Shown here: one piece after another, positions 7,594 through 16,865 of the stretch
Position numbering within the stretch: position 1 is the first letter of the stretch
Layout: each line of letters begins with the position of its first letter
DNA from: Burkholderia sp. IMCC1007
Lineage (GTDB): Bacteria > Pseudomonadota > Gammaproteobacteria > Burkholderiales > Burkholderiaceae
Length of the DNA stretch: 64,000 nucleotides
Direction of reading: 5' to 3'
NCBI RefSeq assembly: GCF_027257875.1
Contig: NZ_JAPVQY010000002.1
Span: 38,674 to 102,673 of the forward strand
Translations under genes and position numbers: made by a program
The notes under the pieces: generated by a model
What the model saw: only the letters and a program-made list of their open reading frames with translations
Told to the model about the DNA's origin: nothing
Database searches by the model: none

Positions 7594-10584
7594 TCACGCT
7601 GCGCGACGGATCAGGAACGCGTCCGCGCTTTTCCACTTTTCCACCTGCACCAGACATGAATTCGGACTCATGCTGCTGGTCCCCGCGGTCTGGGGTCGAT
7701 CCGGGGTCAGCAGGTTCATGCAACCGCCGATTTCGACGCGCTCGCCGTCTATTTCGATCAACTCGAATTCAGCGCTCGCCTCGTAAGACTTGACTACCCC
7801 GGCAGTGACCAGCGGCGATACATCGGCCGCACAGATAACCGCACCGCGGTCGTTGTACACCTTGACGAGATCGCGATGGGCAATGCCACGGGCCGCCGCG
7901 TCGACGGGACCGAGCCTCAGCAGCCAGAAGCGATGTCCGCCGATCAACGCACGATGGTCTTCAATGCTGTTGACCGACGAGTTCTTGCCGTCGCAATGGG
8001 TGTGAAAACTGTAGCGGCTATGCGTGGCGATCAGTTGCAGCGGATACTGCTGTGCCAGTGGAGAGCGCAAGCCCTCCCAGGACGGGATGTATCGGTTCAC
8101 CGCCGGTCGCTCCGGGTTGTCCGCCGTGTGCCGCTTCAGCAGCTCGGGGACGAACTCGAGCTTGCCGCTGGGCGTCTGCAGGCCCATGCCGAATTTTTCC
8201 GCGTATTGCGACGGCATCGGATGCGGTTCCTGCAGATCCTTGCGCCGGCCTTCCGCGAACCAGCGCATATCCACCGGATGTCGCAATTCCGGTTTTTCGG
8301 TTGGCACGACGAAGTAACCTTTACGGCAGAATTCACGCCACGAAATGTGATCCGGCAAATCCGACGAGTCGAACACCCGCTTGACCCAGTCCAGTTCCCC
8401 GCAGCCCTCGGTGAACACGCTGCCGAGTCCCAGGCGCGTCAGAATCGCGGTGAAGATGTCATAGTCGGAGCGGGACTCGCCCAACGGCTCGATGCACTTA
8501 TGCTGCAGCGTGATCACGCGGTGATTGACCGTGTTGAAGCCGTGATGCGCGTAGCCGCCCGAATTCGACCATTCGCCGATGTCCCACCGCTCGAGCGACG
8601 TGCATGCCGGCAGAATGATATCGGCGAACGTCGCCTCGCCTTCCATCCAGATCGACTGATTGACCACGAACTCGATGCTCGGGTGACGGTAAGCATCGGC
8701 CCAGCGCCCCGATTTCGTGACGGTGCTGAACGCGGAGCCGCCATAGCGATAGATCATGCGGATCGGCGAGTAACCGGGCATCGGGTAACTGAACGGCGCG
8801 AACTGCGCTTCCTGGGACATGCCGTCCCACAGGTAGCCTGTCGCGTGGCCGTTGATGATGGCATCGGGCAACTGCTGCCGCGGGACCATCTGCTTGACGG
8901 GATTCATCGTCAGGATGTGCGGCATGCGTTGATAGTTGTTCACGGCGTTCGCGGTCCACGTGAGGTCGCCCGACATCCCGCCGTCCGCGTAGCCCGGAAA
9001 GTAGAAATTCAGATCGTGCGGCGCGCCGATTTCGAGGCAGCCGAAATTGACGCCCGGTTTGCCCCAGCCCTGCATCGCCATCATCATGATCATGCAGCGC
9101 GCCCATTGGGCCCCGGTCGCACCGCGTCCGGCTCCGCCGAATCCCGCGCCCGTCATGCCGACGGCGAGATACACCTTCCGGTTCCCCCACCGCCGCGCGA
9201 GCGCCCGGACATCCTTGGCGGGCACGCCGGTTTCCAGTTCCTGCCATTCGGGCGTTTTGGGCACGCCATCCGTCTCGCCCGTCAGATAGGCCGCCCATTC
9301 GTCGAATCCGGTCGTGCGATTAGCGACGTAATCCTTGTCGTACAGGTCCTCCATCAGCCATACATACATGATGGCAGTGGCGAGGGCCGCGTCCGTTTGC
9401 GGTCGGACCGGAATCCATCGCCCACCGAGCAACTGGGCGGTCGGATTGCAGTGCGGATCGATATGGACGAACTCGATTCCGAGTTCCTTTGCCCAAAGAC
9501 GCCGCGGCGTCCCTTCGAATCCGGCGTATGCGCCATTCGTGCTTTCCGGGTCGCTGGACCAGAAGACGATCATGTCGGCTTCGTTCAGGCAATCCTCGAT
9601 TCCGCCATAGCCGGACGGCACACCGACGCGCATCGAGTTGCCGAAGTGATGCATGGCACCCCAGTACCACCCTTCCCAGCTGTCCGGATTGGCGGCCACC
9701 CGTGTGAAGCCGATCAGGTTGGCAAAACGCGTCAACGCGCTGAGGTAGTAGCCGATATTGCCCCACTGATGGTGCGACGACATCGGAAACGTGATGGAGC
9801 CCGGACCGTGAACACGCCTTTGCCGATTGATCTCTTTCGCGACGATATCCAACGCGTCGTCCCAGCTGATCGGCACATAGCCGGACTTGCCGCGGTTTTG
9901 CGGATTGCGCTCGCCGTCCGGGTCGAAATCGACCCGCTTCATCGGGTGGAGGATGCGCTTTTCCGAATAGACGAGCGACTTGATCGACAATGCGTGCGGC
10001 GCGACGAGGCCGCGCCGTGGCGGGCTGAAACGGCGTCCGCGCGCTTCGATCTCCCAGCTCGCGGCATCCTTGTCGTCGAGATCGACGGGCGTCACGCGAA
10101 TGATGCGTGCATTTTTCACGTACACGAATAACGGGCCGCCATTGGTGCAAGTCGTGTAGCGCTGCGTGCCGTCGTGCATGGGCGTACCCATCGGCAGGCC
10201 GATGGTTTGCATCATGCTCAGCGTCTGCATGAACCACACCAGCAACGCATCGTCGCCTTCGGTAACCACCTTGAAGTTTTTCGCCGCATGGATGATATCC
10301 AGGTAGTCGGGACTGGCGGAGAGAAATTTCAGCGCGGTGGGCACGTCCTTGAACAACATGCGCACGTCGGGCTGAGGATGCCTGCCTGCACACGACCGGA
10401 CGCGGCCGTTCTTGAACTCGATGACGCGACCGATGCTTTGATCCATGAGCCCGATCCACGCGACGAGATCGCGCTCCTTGAGCCGATCGCGATAGGCAGG
10501 GAAGCGGCGTGCCGTCAGGTCGAGGACCTTGGGCATGGCGAAGAGAATGGTCTTGAGGATCTGACGTTTCACTTTTTGATCCAA
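7594..10584 (-). CDS. Molybdopterin oxidoreductase, pyrogallol-phloroglucinol transhydroxylase-like large subunit
   Basis: DMSO-reductase-family catalytic subunit of 996 residues. From about residue 145 it follows the transhydroxylase large subunit: CTNGGPLFVYVK, SSHHQWGN (His271, His272), NPDSWEGW (Asp301, Ser302) and FYFPGYADGG. The His271 to Ser302 spacing of 31 equals that between the catalytic His144 and the Mo-ligand Ser175 I recall for Pelobacter AthL. The usual N-terminal 4Fe-4S cysteine motif is absent, as in AthL. Residues 1-140 are extra and resemble an SCP2-type lipid-carrier fold (weak, by eye). No TAT signal is seen. The longest start is TTG at 10584 without a clear ribosome site; ATG at 10536 is the alternative. 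Substrate is unknown; hydroxyl transfer on a polyhydroxylated aromatic is the best guess. Confidence 0.85.
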   Translation of the reverse strand: MDQKVKRQILKTILFAMPKVLDLTARRFPAYRDRLKERDLVAWIGLMDQSIGRVIEFKNGRVRSCAGRHPQPDVRMLFKDVPTALKFLSASPDYLDIIHAAKNFKVVTEGDDALLVWFMQTLSMMQTIGLPMGTPMHDGTQRYTTCTNGGPLFVYVKNARIIRVTPVDLDDKDAASWEIEARGRRFSPPRRGLVAPHALSIKSLVYSEKRILHPMKRVDFDPDGERNPQNRGKSGYVPISWDDALDIVAKEINRQRRVHGPGSITFPMSSHHQWGNIGYYLSALTRFANLIGFTRVAANPDSWEGWYWGAMHHFGNSMRVGVPSGYGGIEDCLNEADMIVFWSSDPESTNGAYAGFEGTPRRLWAKELGIEFVHIDPHCNPTAQLLGGRWIPVRPQTDAALATAIMYVWLMEDLYDKDYVANRTTGFDEWAAYLTGETDGVPKTPEWQELETGVPAKDVRALARRWGNRKVYLAVGMTGAGFGGAGRGATGAQWARCMIMMMAMQGWGKPGVNFGCLEIGAPHDLNFYFPGYADGGMSGDLTWTANAVNNYQRMPHILTMNPVKQMVPRQQLPDAIINGHATGYLWDGMSQEAQFAPFSYPMPGYSPIRMIYRYGGSAFSTVTKSGRWADAYRHPSIEFVVNQSIWMEGEATFADIILPACTSLERWDIGEWSNSGGYAHHGFNTVNHRVITLQHKCIEPLGESRSDYDIFTAILTRLGLGSVFTEGCGELDWVKRVFDSSDLPDHISWREFCRKGYFVVPTEKPELRHPVDMRWFAEGRRKDLQEPHPMPSQYAEKFGMGLQTPSGKLEFVPELLKRHTADNPERPAVNRYIPSWEGLRSPLAQQYPLQLIATHSRYSFHTHCDGKNSSVNSIEDHRALIGGHRFWLLRLGPVDAAARGIAHRDLVKVYNDRGAVICAADVSPLVTAGVVKSYEASAEFELIEIDGERVEIGGCMNLLTPDRPQTAGTSSMSPNSCLVQVEKWKSADAFLIRRAA

Positions 10585-10633
10585 TGGAAAGTCTGCGCAA
10601 ATGCAAGCATCGGGGTATTACCGACCGGTTCCC

Positions 10634-10654
10634 CCGAGCGGTCAAATCGCTCGG
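10634..10654. other. Small hairpin between ompW-like gene and molybdoenzyme gene
   Basis: CCGAGCG and CGCTCGG pair around a 7-base loop in the 173-base gap downstream of the OmpW-like gene. No T-run follows in either direction, so it might attenuate rather than end transcription into the molybdoenzyme genes. This is a weak call. Confidence 0.3.
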
Positions 10655-10757
10655 ATGGGCACGGTCATGGCTCGGGGTGGTTCAAAGACCCGGGAAAGCC
10701 GGGCGCCATTGCACAATCCGCCGCCGGGTATGACGTCAGGGACGCTGGCCGTCCGCG

Positions 10758-11498
10758 TTAGAACGTATAGCCGACGTTCAGAAAGACGTTGATGGGTTCG
10801 ATCCGCAGCGTCGATCTGGAAACGATCTGCGTCCCGGTTGCGGTCCGTCCGTATATCGTCATGTGCGTCTTGAGCGGGATGTAGCCGACAGACACGCCGA
10901 CCGACCAGTGTTTGGAAAGCGCATAATTGGCCCCGACATCGAACACGGGGTTCCACGATGCACTGAGGGTCGCGTGTACCGATCCGCCAGGACCCACGCT
11001 ATCGGTGATGAACTGGGCGTTGGTTGCGCGAACCTGGGTGAACCACGTGTAGTTCACGCCCAATCCGACGAAAGGACGAAATTTCGACTGAGCGTCGAAC
11101 AGGTGATATCGAAGCTCGATGGCGGGCGGCATCGGCCTCGTCGTGCCGAGGGTGCCGTACTTCGCGAGCGTGCCGTTGCCCTGCAGATTAACCTTGAGTG
11201 GCAGGCCAATGAGTGTGGCGATGCCGAGGTTGTCGGTCACGTAGTACTCGGTGTTGATGCCGAGCGTATCCGTGGACGACGCGTGTGCACCCGTGCCCGC
11301 CAACTGCTGATTGACGGCAACACCACCCACGCTCTCCACGGTGAGCGGCGTGGCATTACCCTGCGGTGCTACGTGAAGCCACCCGGTCGACAGGGTCAAG
11401 CTTCCGGCCGACTGTGCATTCGCACTTCCAGCCAGCGCAGCCGAACAAATACAACCCGCCGCAACGGCAGGCCGAACATTTTTCCAGTAGTTCCTCAC
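10758..11498 (-). CDS. OmpW-family outer membrane protein
   Basis: 246 residues with a signal peptide ending near residue 28 (GSANA) and an eight-strand-barrel pattern ending in the outer-membrane signature VFLNVGYTF. RPFVGLGVNYTWF and SVGVSVGYIPLKT are typical of OmpW. It starts with GTG preceded by AGGAGA. OmpW-type barrels admit small hydrophobic molecules, and homologues such as AlkL and NahQ accompany hydrocarbon catabolism. Placement upstream of the molybdoenzyme subunits on the same strand suggests uptake of that enzyme's substrate, but the 173-base gap leaves room for a separate transcript. Confidence 0.88.
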   Translation of the reverse strand: MRNYWKNVRPAVAAGCICSAALAGSANAQSAGSLTLSTGWLHVAPQGNATPLTVESVGGVAVNQQLAGTGAHASSTDTLGINTEYYVTDNLGIATLIGLPLKVNLQGNGTLAKYGTLGTTRPMPPAIELRYHLFDAQSKFRPFVGLGVNYTWFTQVRATNAQFITDSVGPGGSVHATLSASWNPVFDVGANYALSKHWSVGVSVGYIPLKTHMTIYGRTATGTQIVSRSTLRIEPINVFLNVGYTF

Positions 11499-11806
11499 GC
11501 GTCTTCTCCTGCCTCATCGGCTAAATGGCTTCTATCGTCCACACTGCTTTAACGATCCGCCCATTGAGCCGAATCGTTGGATCGGTTCTCGTATCTTTGC
11601 TACCGAACCTGAAAATCGCTTCCCTCTTGCCTAGTGGTACTAAGTAAATCGATATCGTTTATCCGAGTCACTGCTTTGCTTACCGACTCCGCACCGTGTG
11701 GCGCCAGGAACTGCGAACGTCAGATTACCGGTGACGTTCGCAATTCAGCCGTGGCATCAGCGCGCATGCGAGCGACCGGGCGCCTGCGTCAATGCAAGCA
11801 ACCCTG
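11499..11806. other. Intergenic region upstream of the OmpW-like gene
   Basis: This 308-base stretch separates the ligase stop (11807) from the OmpW-like start. It is more AT-rich than its neighbours near 11570-11660 and should hold the minus-strand promoter for the OmpW/molybdoenzyme genes, but no clear -35/-10 pair was identified. The open frame 11634-11957 on the plus strand has no recognisable product and overlaps the ligase. Confidence 0.4.
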
Positions 11807-13816
11807 TCACGTTGAGACCCTGTGCGTCTCGGACGCCGCATTGCCATCAACGCTGGTCGTGGAACTCGCCGCGACAGCGATCGAGAACGCGAACGGAAAG
11901 CGCCCAAGCACGGAAGTCGCCGATGATTCGAGTGCTGCATCGGGCAGTTCGACATGAACTGAAATCCCACGCAACGCGTCTTCCGAGACGCTGACGGTTG
12001 CGCCGTCGACGCCCGCTTCCACGAGCGCGGACCGCAGCGCGTCGACGGTTTCGATCCGCTTCAGCGCGGGCTTGAAGATCTTGCCGACGCCCGTCAACGG
12101 CATCGTCTCGACGATCCGTATGCCTTTGGGGAACGCAGCCCGTTCGCTGATCTCGTCACGCAGGAACGCTGCCATTTGCGCTTCATTAGCCGTTATGCCC
12201 GGCTTGAGCTGCACATAGGCGACCGGCAGTTCGCCCGCGTGGATGTCGGGACGCCCGACTGCTGCGGCAATCTGCACTGCGGGATGTCGGTGCAGCGCTT
12301 CTTCGATCGCTGCCGGATCGATGTTGTGTCCGCCACGAATGATCAGCTCCTTCTTGCGGCCGGTGAGCCAGAAGTAGCCGTCTGCGTCGCGGCGCCCCAG
12401 ATCGCCTGTATTCAGCCATCTGCCGCCATCGGCGAGATCGATCCAGATGCCGCTGTTCTGCTCCGCCCGCATATAGCCGACGAACACGTTCGGACCGGAG
12501 ATCACCAGTTGGCCAACCTCGTCCGCAATACAGTCGCGCACATAGCGGCCCGTTTCATCGACCATCACGGCTTTCATGGCCTGGCCCGGGAGACGAACGC
12601 CGATCGAGCCGACCCGCCGTTCGCCGAGCGGCGGATTGACGCTGCTGATACAGGTGCCTTCCGTCAGACCGTAGCCCTCGAGAATCCTGATTCCGGTTCG
12701 CGCCTGGAACGCACGCAACAATTCCACCGGCATCGGCGCAGCGCCGCACAACGCGTATTCGAGCGAACTGATGTCCCGGCCGTCAGCGGGCACGTCGAGC
12801 AGCGAGCCATAGAGGGTCGGCACACCGCTGAAAAAGTTGATCCGGTAATGCGCGACGATATCCCAGAAGCGTTTGACGACGCCTTCCCCACGATAACCTT
12901 GCGGGGTGCCCAACACGACATGCGCACCGCGTGAAAACGGCAGCAGCCCCGTCACCATCACGGCATTGACGTGAAAAAGCGGCAAGCCGCAGAACATCGT
13001 CTTGCCCGGGCCAACGCTTTCGCCGAGGAACCGCGCGGCGCTCCACGCATTGGCCACCTCGTTGCCATGCCGGCGCATCGCGATTTTAGGCAGGCCGGTG
13101 GTGCCGCCCGTGCAGAAGTAGGACGACACGTCGTCCGCGTTCATACGGTGTGGCGTGCAGAGCTCGATGCCCGACTCCAGCGCGATTGCTTCGCCGAAAT
13201 CGTGGACGGCGATCTGCGAAGGAACCGCGCGTCGCACGCCTTCCTCGCCGTGCAATCTCGAGCATTCGTCGCGCTGAAGCGTTCGGGCCGCAGAACGCCG
13301 TTCGTCCGGCACATGGTCGGCAAGGTTGACCAGCACGACGTGCTGGAGCGACGCGACCTTATGCAGGACCGCCTGGACTTTCGGCCACAGGTCCGTGCCG
13401 GGATACGGCGCCAACGTGACGATCACACTGGCGCCCGACGCACTGAGCAACTCGCCTATCGCGTCGCTTTCGAGCAGCGGATTGATCGCGCAGACAATGC
13501 CGACGGCCTCGGCGCCCCAGATCACAAAGTGCGTTTCGGGCAGATTCGGCAATACATAGGCGACGACCGTGTCGCGCTGCACGCCCAGTCGCGACAACAT
13601 GTTTGCCGTGCGCGTGATGTCGCGCACCAGTTCGCTGTAAGTCCAGCGCTCCGGGTTCGCGTAGCCGTCCGCGGTGGCGAAGAACGACAGCGCGGGTGCC
13701 GACGGATCGATGGCGGCGCCCCGGCAGATCATGTCGTAGGTGCTCGACGGGAGATCCGCCGGTTGCCCCTGCGATTCGATGGCGAGGACATCCCGCTCGT
13801 TTGCCACGCCTTTCAT
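11807..13816 (-). CDS. Acyl-CoA synthetase (AMP-dependent ligase)
   Basis: ANL-superfamily enzyme of 669 residues that activates a carboxylic acid to its CoA thioester through an acyl-adenylate. Core motifs are visible: the P-loop-like CTGGTTGLPK, GYGLTEGT, GDLGRRDADGYFWLTGRKKE and the C-terminal lysine region TGVGKIFKP. About 80 residues extend beyond that lysine. The ATG at 13816 overlaps the stop of the upstream FAH-family gene as ATGA. The longer open frame to 14020 runs inside that gene and is rejected. The operon VOC protein, FAH protein, ligase suggests activation of an aromatic-ring cleavage product or side-chain acid. The acyl substrate cannot be predicted. Confidence 0.88.
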   Translation of the reverse strand: MKGVANERDVLAIESQGQPADLPSSTYDMICRGAAIDPSAPALSFFATADGYANPERWTYSELVRDITRTANMLSRLGVQRDTVVAYVLPNLPETHFVIWGAEAVGIVCAINPLLESDAIGELLSASGASVIVTLAPYPGTDLWPKVQAVLHKVASLQHVVLVNLADHVPDERRSAARTLQRDECSRLHGEEGVRRAVPSQIAVHDFGEAIALESGIELCTPHRMNADDVSSYFCTGGTTGLPKIAMRRHGNEVANAWSAARFLGESVGPGKTMFCGLPLFHVNAVMVTGLLPFSRGAHVVLGTPQGYRGEGVVKRFWDIVAHYRINFFSGVPTLYGSLLDVPADGRDISSLEYALCGAAPMPVELLRAFQARTGIRILEGYGLTEGTCISSVNPPLGERRVGSIGVRLPGQAMKAVMVDETGRYVRDCIADEVGQLVISGPNVFVGYMRAEQNSGIWIDLADGGRWLNTGDLGRRDADGYFWLTGRKKELIIRGGHNIDPAAIEEALHRHPAVQIAAAVGRPDIHAGELPVAYVQLKPGITANEAQMAAFLRDEISERAAFPKGIRIVETMPLTGVGKIFKPALKRIETVDALRSALVEAGVDGATVSVSEDALRGISVHVELPDAALESSATSVLGRFPFAFSIAVAASSTTSVDGNAASETHRVST

Positions 13817-14769
13817 ACGGCCTCTGCGACGACGACGTTGCGCTGGGTGCCAAGATCGATCGAGCCATCGTGGCTGACGATACGAGCTTCGACCACATCG
13901 CCATCCTGAAGGTACTGCGGCCGCTCCGCTTGCAACGCGAGGAAAAGACGCCATTTCTCCGCTTCGGGCAGCTGTGCCGCGGCGCGTTGTTTCTCCGGCG
14001 ACGGAATGATCAGCGCGCAACCGGAGGGCGTGCCCGTTGCGAGCAGGTCACCGACATGCAGGTCTTGAACGCCGGACAACTCGGTCAACGTCTCGGCCGG
14101 GCCGTAGACGAGACCCGCAGTGGAATCGTTCTGTCGAACGGTTCCGTTGACGGTCAGCGTCAGCACGAGGCTCTTCAGCTTCGGCATGTCGTGCTTGTCG
14201 AGCAGGCAAAGGTACGGGCCGACAGGGCCGAACGTACGATAGCTCTTGCCCTTGTAGAACTGCATCTGCGGAATCTGGATGTCGCGCGCGGAGTAGTCGT
14301 TGACGATCACGGCGCCGGCAATGAAATCGTGCAGGTTCTCGTCGGTAATCGCTTCGCGGGAGGTAATGTCGCGTTTGAGGACAAGGCCGAGCTCGAGCTC
14401 ATAGTCGAGAAACCGTACCTCGCGTGGCTTCACCAGTTTCGAGTCGGCCGCGACGATGCAGCTCGCGGCCTTCGTGAAGATCATGTTGAACTTCTTGACA
14501 TCCGGGTCCATGCCGGATTCGATCATATGCTGGCGATAATTCGCACCCTGGCAGATGAACTGCTGATTCGCCGTGACCGGCGACAGCCATTGGACGGCCG
14601 ACTCGGGAATCGTCGGACCGTCGAGTTCGGGCAGGCGCTCAATCGGATTCGCGGCGATAAATTGCGCCGTCGTCGCGAATTCGCCGGGAATGGGCGTGAT
14701 GGCGCCGTTTCGTACCACGCCCCAACGAGCGTGGCCTTCGTGCCGATAATGCAAAACATGCAGTGACAT
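13813..14769 (-). CDS. Fumarylacetoacetate-hydrolase-family protein
   Basis: 318 residues with the FAH fold. The metal-binding acidic residues are in FLDYELELGLVL, with VNDYSARD and FYKGKSYRTFGPVGPY further on; VGDLLATGTPSG marks the C-terminal half. Members hydrolyse C-C bonds of acylpyruvates or decarboxylate/hydrate ring-cleavage products. It lies between the extradiol-type VOC gene (36-base gap) and the acyl-CoA ligase (4-base overlap), which fits a role just after ring cleavage. Whether it acts as hydrolase, isomerase or decarboxylase cannot be told from sequence. Confidence 0.88.
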   Translation of the reverse strand: MSLHVLHYRHEGHARWGVVRNGAITPIPGEFATTAQFIAANPIERLPELDGPTIPESAVQWLSPVTANQQFICQGANYRQHMIESGMDPDVKKFNMIFTKAASCIVAADSKLVKPREVRFLDYELELGLVLKRDITSREAITDENLHDFIAGAVIVNDYSARDIQIPQMQFYKGKSYRTFGPVGPYLCLLDKHDMPKLKSLVLTLTVNGTVRQNDSTAGLVYGPAETLTELSGVQDLHVGDLLATGTPSGCALIIPSPEKQRAAAQLPEAEKWRLFLALQAERPQYLQDGDVVEARIVSHDGSIDLGTQRNVVVAEAV

Positions 14770-14805
14770 GGTTTCGAGCCTCTATGGTGCGGAGATGCGG
14801 AGGTG

Positions 14806-15903
14806 TCAGGCGAAGATCTTGGCGAGCGCGCGCAGTTTGCTCAGCGTCAGATCGGGACTGCGTCGGAGGTTGCGAATGAGGGCGGCCACGCTCGACGGCG
14901 ACAGCTTGGGCTTGGTGAAACTGCGTGGCATCGCCGGCCCCCACTGGGCCATCGCTTCACGGCTGACCGCATGCTGGCCGGTCGGTGCGTCCGACGTGAA
15001 GAGGTCGCCGTCGCAGTAGTGTTCGTGCTTGTCGCCCCACGGGTCTTGCCAGTAGTCGAATATCTGGCTGCCCAGAATATGACGTCCGATACCCCAAGCG
15101 TGCGTCCAGCCTTTTTCGCGCAGCACGCGTTGCCCCATGCCGACCGCGTCCGCATCGATCAACTCAAACGCGCTATGGCTGTACTTCGGAATGAAGCCTT
15201 GCGCCAACGCGAGCGTGTGATGGTCGGCAGGCCGCTCGCCCAGATCCAGACGCATGAATGCGACGGCAGGCGAGCCGTCCGGGAGTGTCTGCACGTCGCT
15301 CGGGATAAAACCGAAGTGCTGCGTGTACCACGCGCACGTTTCCTGGAAGTCCGCCAACTCGAGCACGACATGCCCGAGCTTGATGACTTCGGGCGCGTAC
15401 GCCGGCGGGCGCTGCGTGTCGTTGATTCGTACTGGCGCGTCCGCGGAATTGAATTGAAGCGCGTTTCGACGGGGCAGCGGCTCGACCTCGCGAAGGCCCC
15501 AGACCGCATCGACGCGAAAGCCCGACGGGTCGGTCAACGTGACGCGATAGCCGCCGCCCGGCCAGTCCGACCATTCCACCCCCGTGGCGCCGGGAATCTC
15601 GGCCAGCGCATGCAGGTCCGACTGCCGATCGACCTGCAACCCGAAGCCGGCGAACCGTGCCTTCGGCGCGTGGCGAACGACATAACAGAACGGCGCGGGG
15701 CCGGTGCCGCGCAACAGCACCAGCGCTTCGTTTCGAAAGACCGTACGCAGTCCGAAGTCGTTCAGAAACCGCTCGGCCTGCCCGAGGTCCGGACGATCAA
15801 AGATCAAGTACGACAACGCCGACGCCTTGGTCGTCGGATCGGGATGACGCGACGGTTGTGCAGTCGTCAATCCGGGAACGCCAACATGCGCACTTGTCTC
15901 CAC
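14806..15903 (-). CDS. Extradiol-dioxygenase-type VOC protein
   Basis: 365 residues with two vicinal-oxygen-chelate modules. The first (about 30-140) is degenerate. The second (about 172-300) has the expected metal triad: His178 in KLGHVVLEL, His243 in YSHSAFEL and Glu294 in KHEHYCDGD, as in type I extradiol dioxygenases such as 2,3-dihydroxybiphenyl dioxygenase. The start is GTG with AGGAG six bases away. It is the first gene of the minus-strand operon and is preceded by a strong promoter-like element at 15958-15992. The ring substrate is unknown, and a non-dioxygenase VOC activity is possible. Confidence 0.82.
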   Translation of the reverse strand: METSAHVGVPGLTTAQPSRHPDPTTKASALSYLIFDRPDLGQAERFLNDFGLRTVFRNEALVLLRGTGPAPFCYVVRHAPKARFAGFGLQVDRQSDLHALAEIPGATGVEWSDWPGGGYRVTLTDPSGFRVDAVWGLREVEPLPRRNALQFNSADAPVRINDTQRPPAYAPEVIKLGHVVLELADFQETCAWYTQHFGFIPSDVQTLPDGSPAVAFMRLDLGERPADHHTLALAQGFIPKYSHSAFELIDADAVGMGQRVLREKGWTHAWGIGRHILGSQIFDYWQDPWGDKHEHYCDGDLFTSDAPTGQHAVSREAMAQWGPAMPRSFTKPKLSPSSVAALIRNLRRSPDLTLSKLRALAKIFA

Positions 15904-15957
15904 GCTCAGCTCCTATCGTCTCTATGGTTGCTGGTCCGATTCACTGCTCGGCCTGTT

Positions 15958-15992
15958 GGTGACATTAAACTCATCTCTGATACTTTTGTCAA
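15958..15992 (-). promoter_or_regulatory. Promoter/operator of the VOC-FAH-ligase operon, copy B of a shared element
   Basis: On the minus strand TTGACA (15987-15992) and TTTAAT (15964-15969) are separated by exactly 17 bases. TGACA and TGTCA form inverted arms around the core. Of 35 positions, 27 are identical to the plus-strand element at 16866-16900, including the internal TATCAG and the TTTAATGTCACC end. A common repressor, most simply the TetR protein encoded between them, is inferred. Confidence 0.75.
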
Positions 15993-16050
15993 TAAGTGCG
16001 ATCGAGACGCCATTTGCGGAGCGACTGTGCGCCGGGGTCTCCGCTCGCCG

Positions 16051-16842
16051 TCAACGCGGCGCGACCGGCAACGGTCGCTGTGCGACATGCTCGGCCTCGG
16101 CACGACTCAAACCCAGCATCTGCAATACGGCCACGGCGGCGCGCTCCGCAAGGTGCGCTTGCACGACGTCCCGGCCCTGATCCGGTTCGGTCGGCGCTCG
16201 GCCCGGAGCGACGACATCGAGTTCCGCGGCAATCGCCGCGAGAACGATGCCGGTCACCGACACATGGCTCATGAAAGGGTCGGGCGCGGCGAAGCGCCCG
16301 GCTGCGATACCCATCTCGCTATCGCGCCTCAGCCGCCGATGCATACCGAGGTGCAGCGCGCGATCCGAAAATCCCTCGCGAATCAGGAAACGGCCCCAAA
16401 CCGGTTCACGCCGCGCGCGCAGCAACGTGTGTCGCACGCACACGGCGATCACTTCCGCCGGATCGGATAGACCGCTCACAAGTGCATCGAGCCGTTCGCC
16501 GAACTCCTCGATCACGCAATCGACGAGCGCCGCATGAAGCGCATCCTTCGATTCGAAGTGGTTGTAGAACGAGCCGAAGCCCACATCCGCCGATTCCGTG
16601 ATCTCGTTGATGGTCACGTACTCGAAACCTTTCGTCGCCACCAACGCGAGCGCCGCCTCGAGTAGGCGCGCACGCGTCTCGCGCTTGCGCCGCGCACCGC
16701 GCGGTTCGCGCCGGTCGCCCTCCCCGGGGCCCGCACCGTCACCCGCACGAGCATCGCCGACTTCCATTGCCCGTTGGCCGGGCCATTGCGAACCCGGGTG
16801 CCCGCCGTCCACCGGCGCGCCAGTCTCTTTTTTATCGCTCAT
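16051..16842 (-). CDS. TetR/AcrR-family regulator (paralogue 1)
   Basis: 263 residues. After a glycine-rich, low-complexity leader of about 45 residues comes the REPRGARRKRETRARLLEAA lead-in and the TetR helix-turn-helix (VTINEITESADVGFGSFYNHFESK). The C-terminal ligand domain has an extended tail (AVLQMLGLSRAEAEHVAQRPLP). It lies between the VOC operon and the divergent RND operon, both of which have the same promoter element, so it is the likely repressor of both. The ATG at 16842 is chosen; the open frame extending to 17469 overlaps the efflux gene. No strong ribosome-binding site was seen. Confidence 0.9.
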   Translation of the reverse strand: MSDKKETGAPVDGGHPGSQWPGQRAMEVGDARAGDGAGPGEGDRREPRGARRKRETRARLLEAALALVATKGFEYVTINEITESADVGFGSFYNHFESKDALHAALVDCVIEEFGERLDALVSGLSDPAEVIAVCVRHTLLRARREPVWGRFLIREGFSDRALHLGMHRRLRRDSEMGIAAGRFAAPDPFMSHVSVTGIVLAAIAAELDVVAPGRAPTEPDQGRDVVQAHLAERAAVAVLQMLGLSRAEAEHVAQRPLPVAPR

Positions 16843-16865
16843 CGTTTTGGACCAGAAATTCATAA

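Noticed and set aside
9320..10645. 441-codon frame overlapping the molybdoenzyme gene on the same strand
   Set aside because: Arg-rich shifted-frame translation without recognisable motifs; the other frame has a full catalytic domain.
11634..11957. Small plus-strand gene between ompW-like and ligase genes
   Set aside because: Half of it lies antisense to the ligase C-terminus and its translation resembles nothing known.
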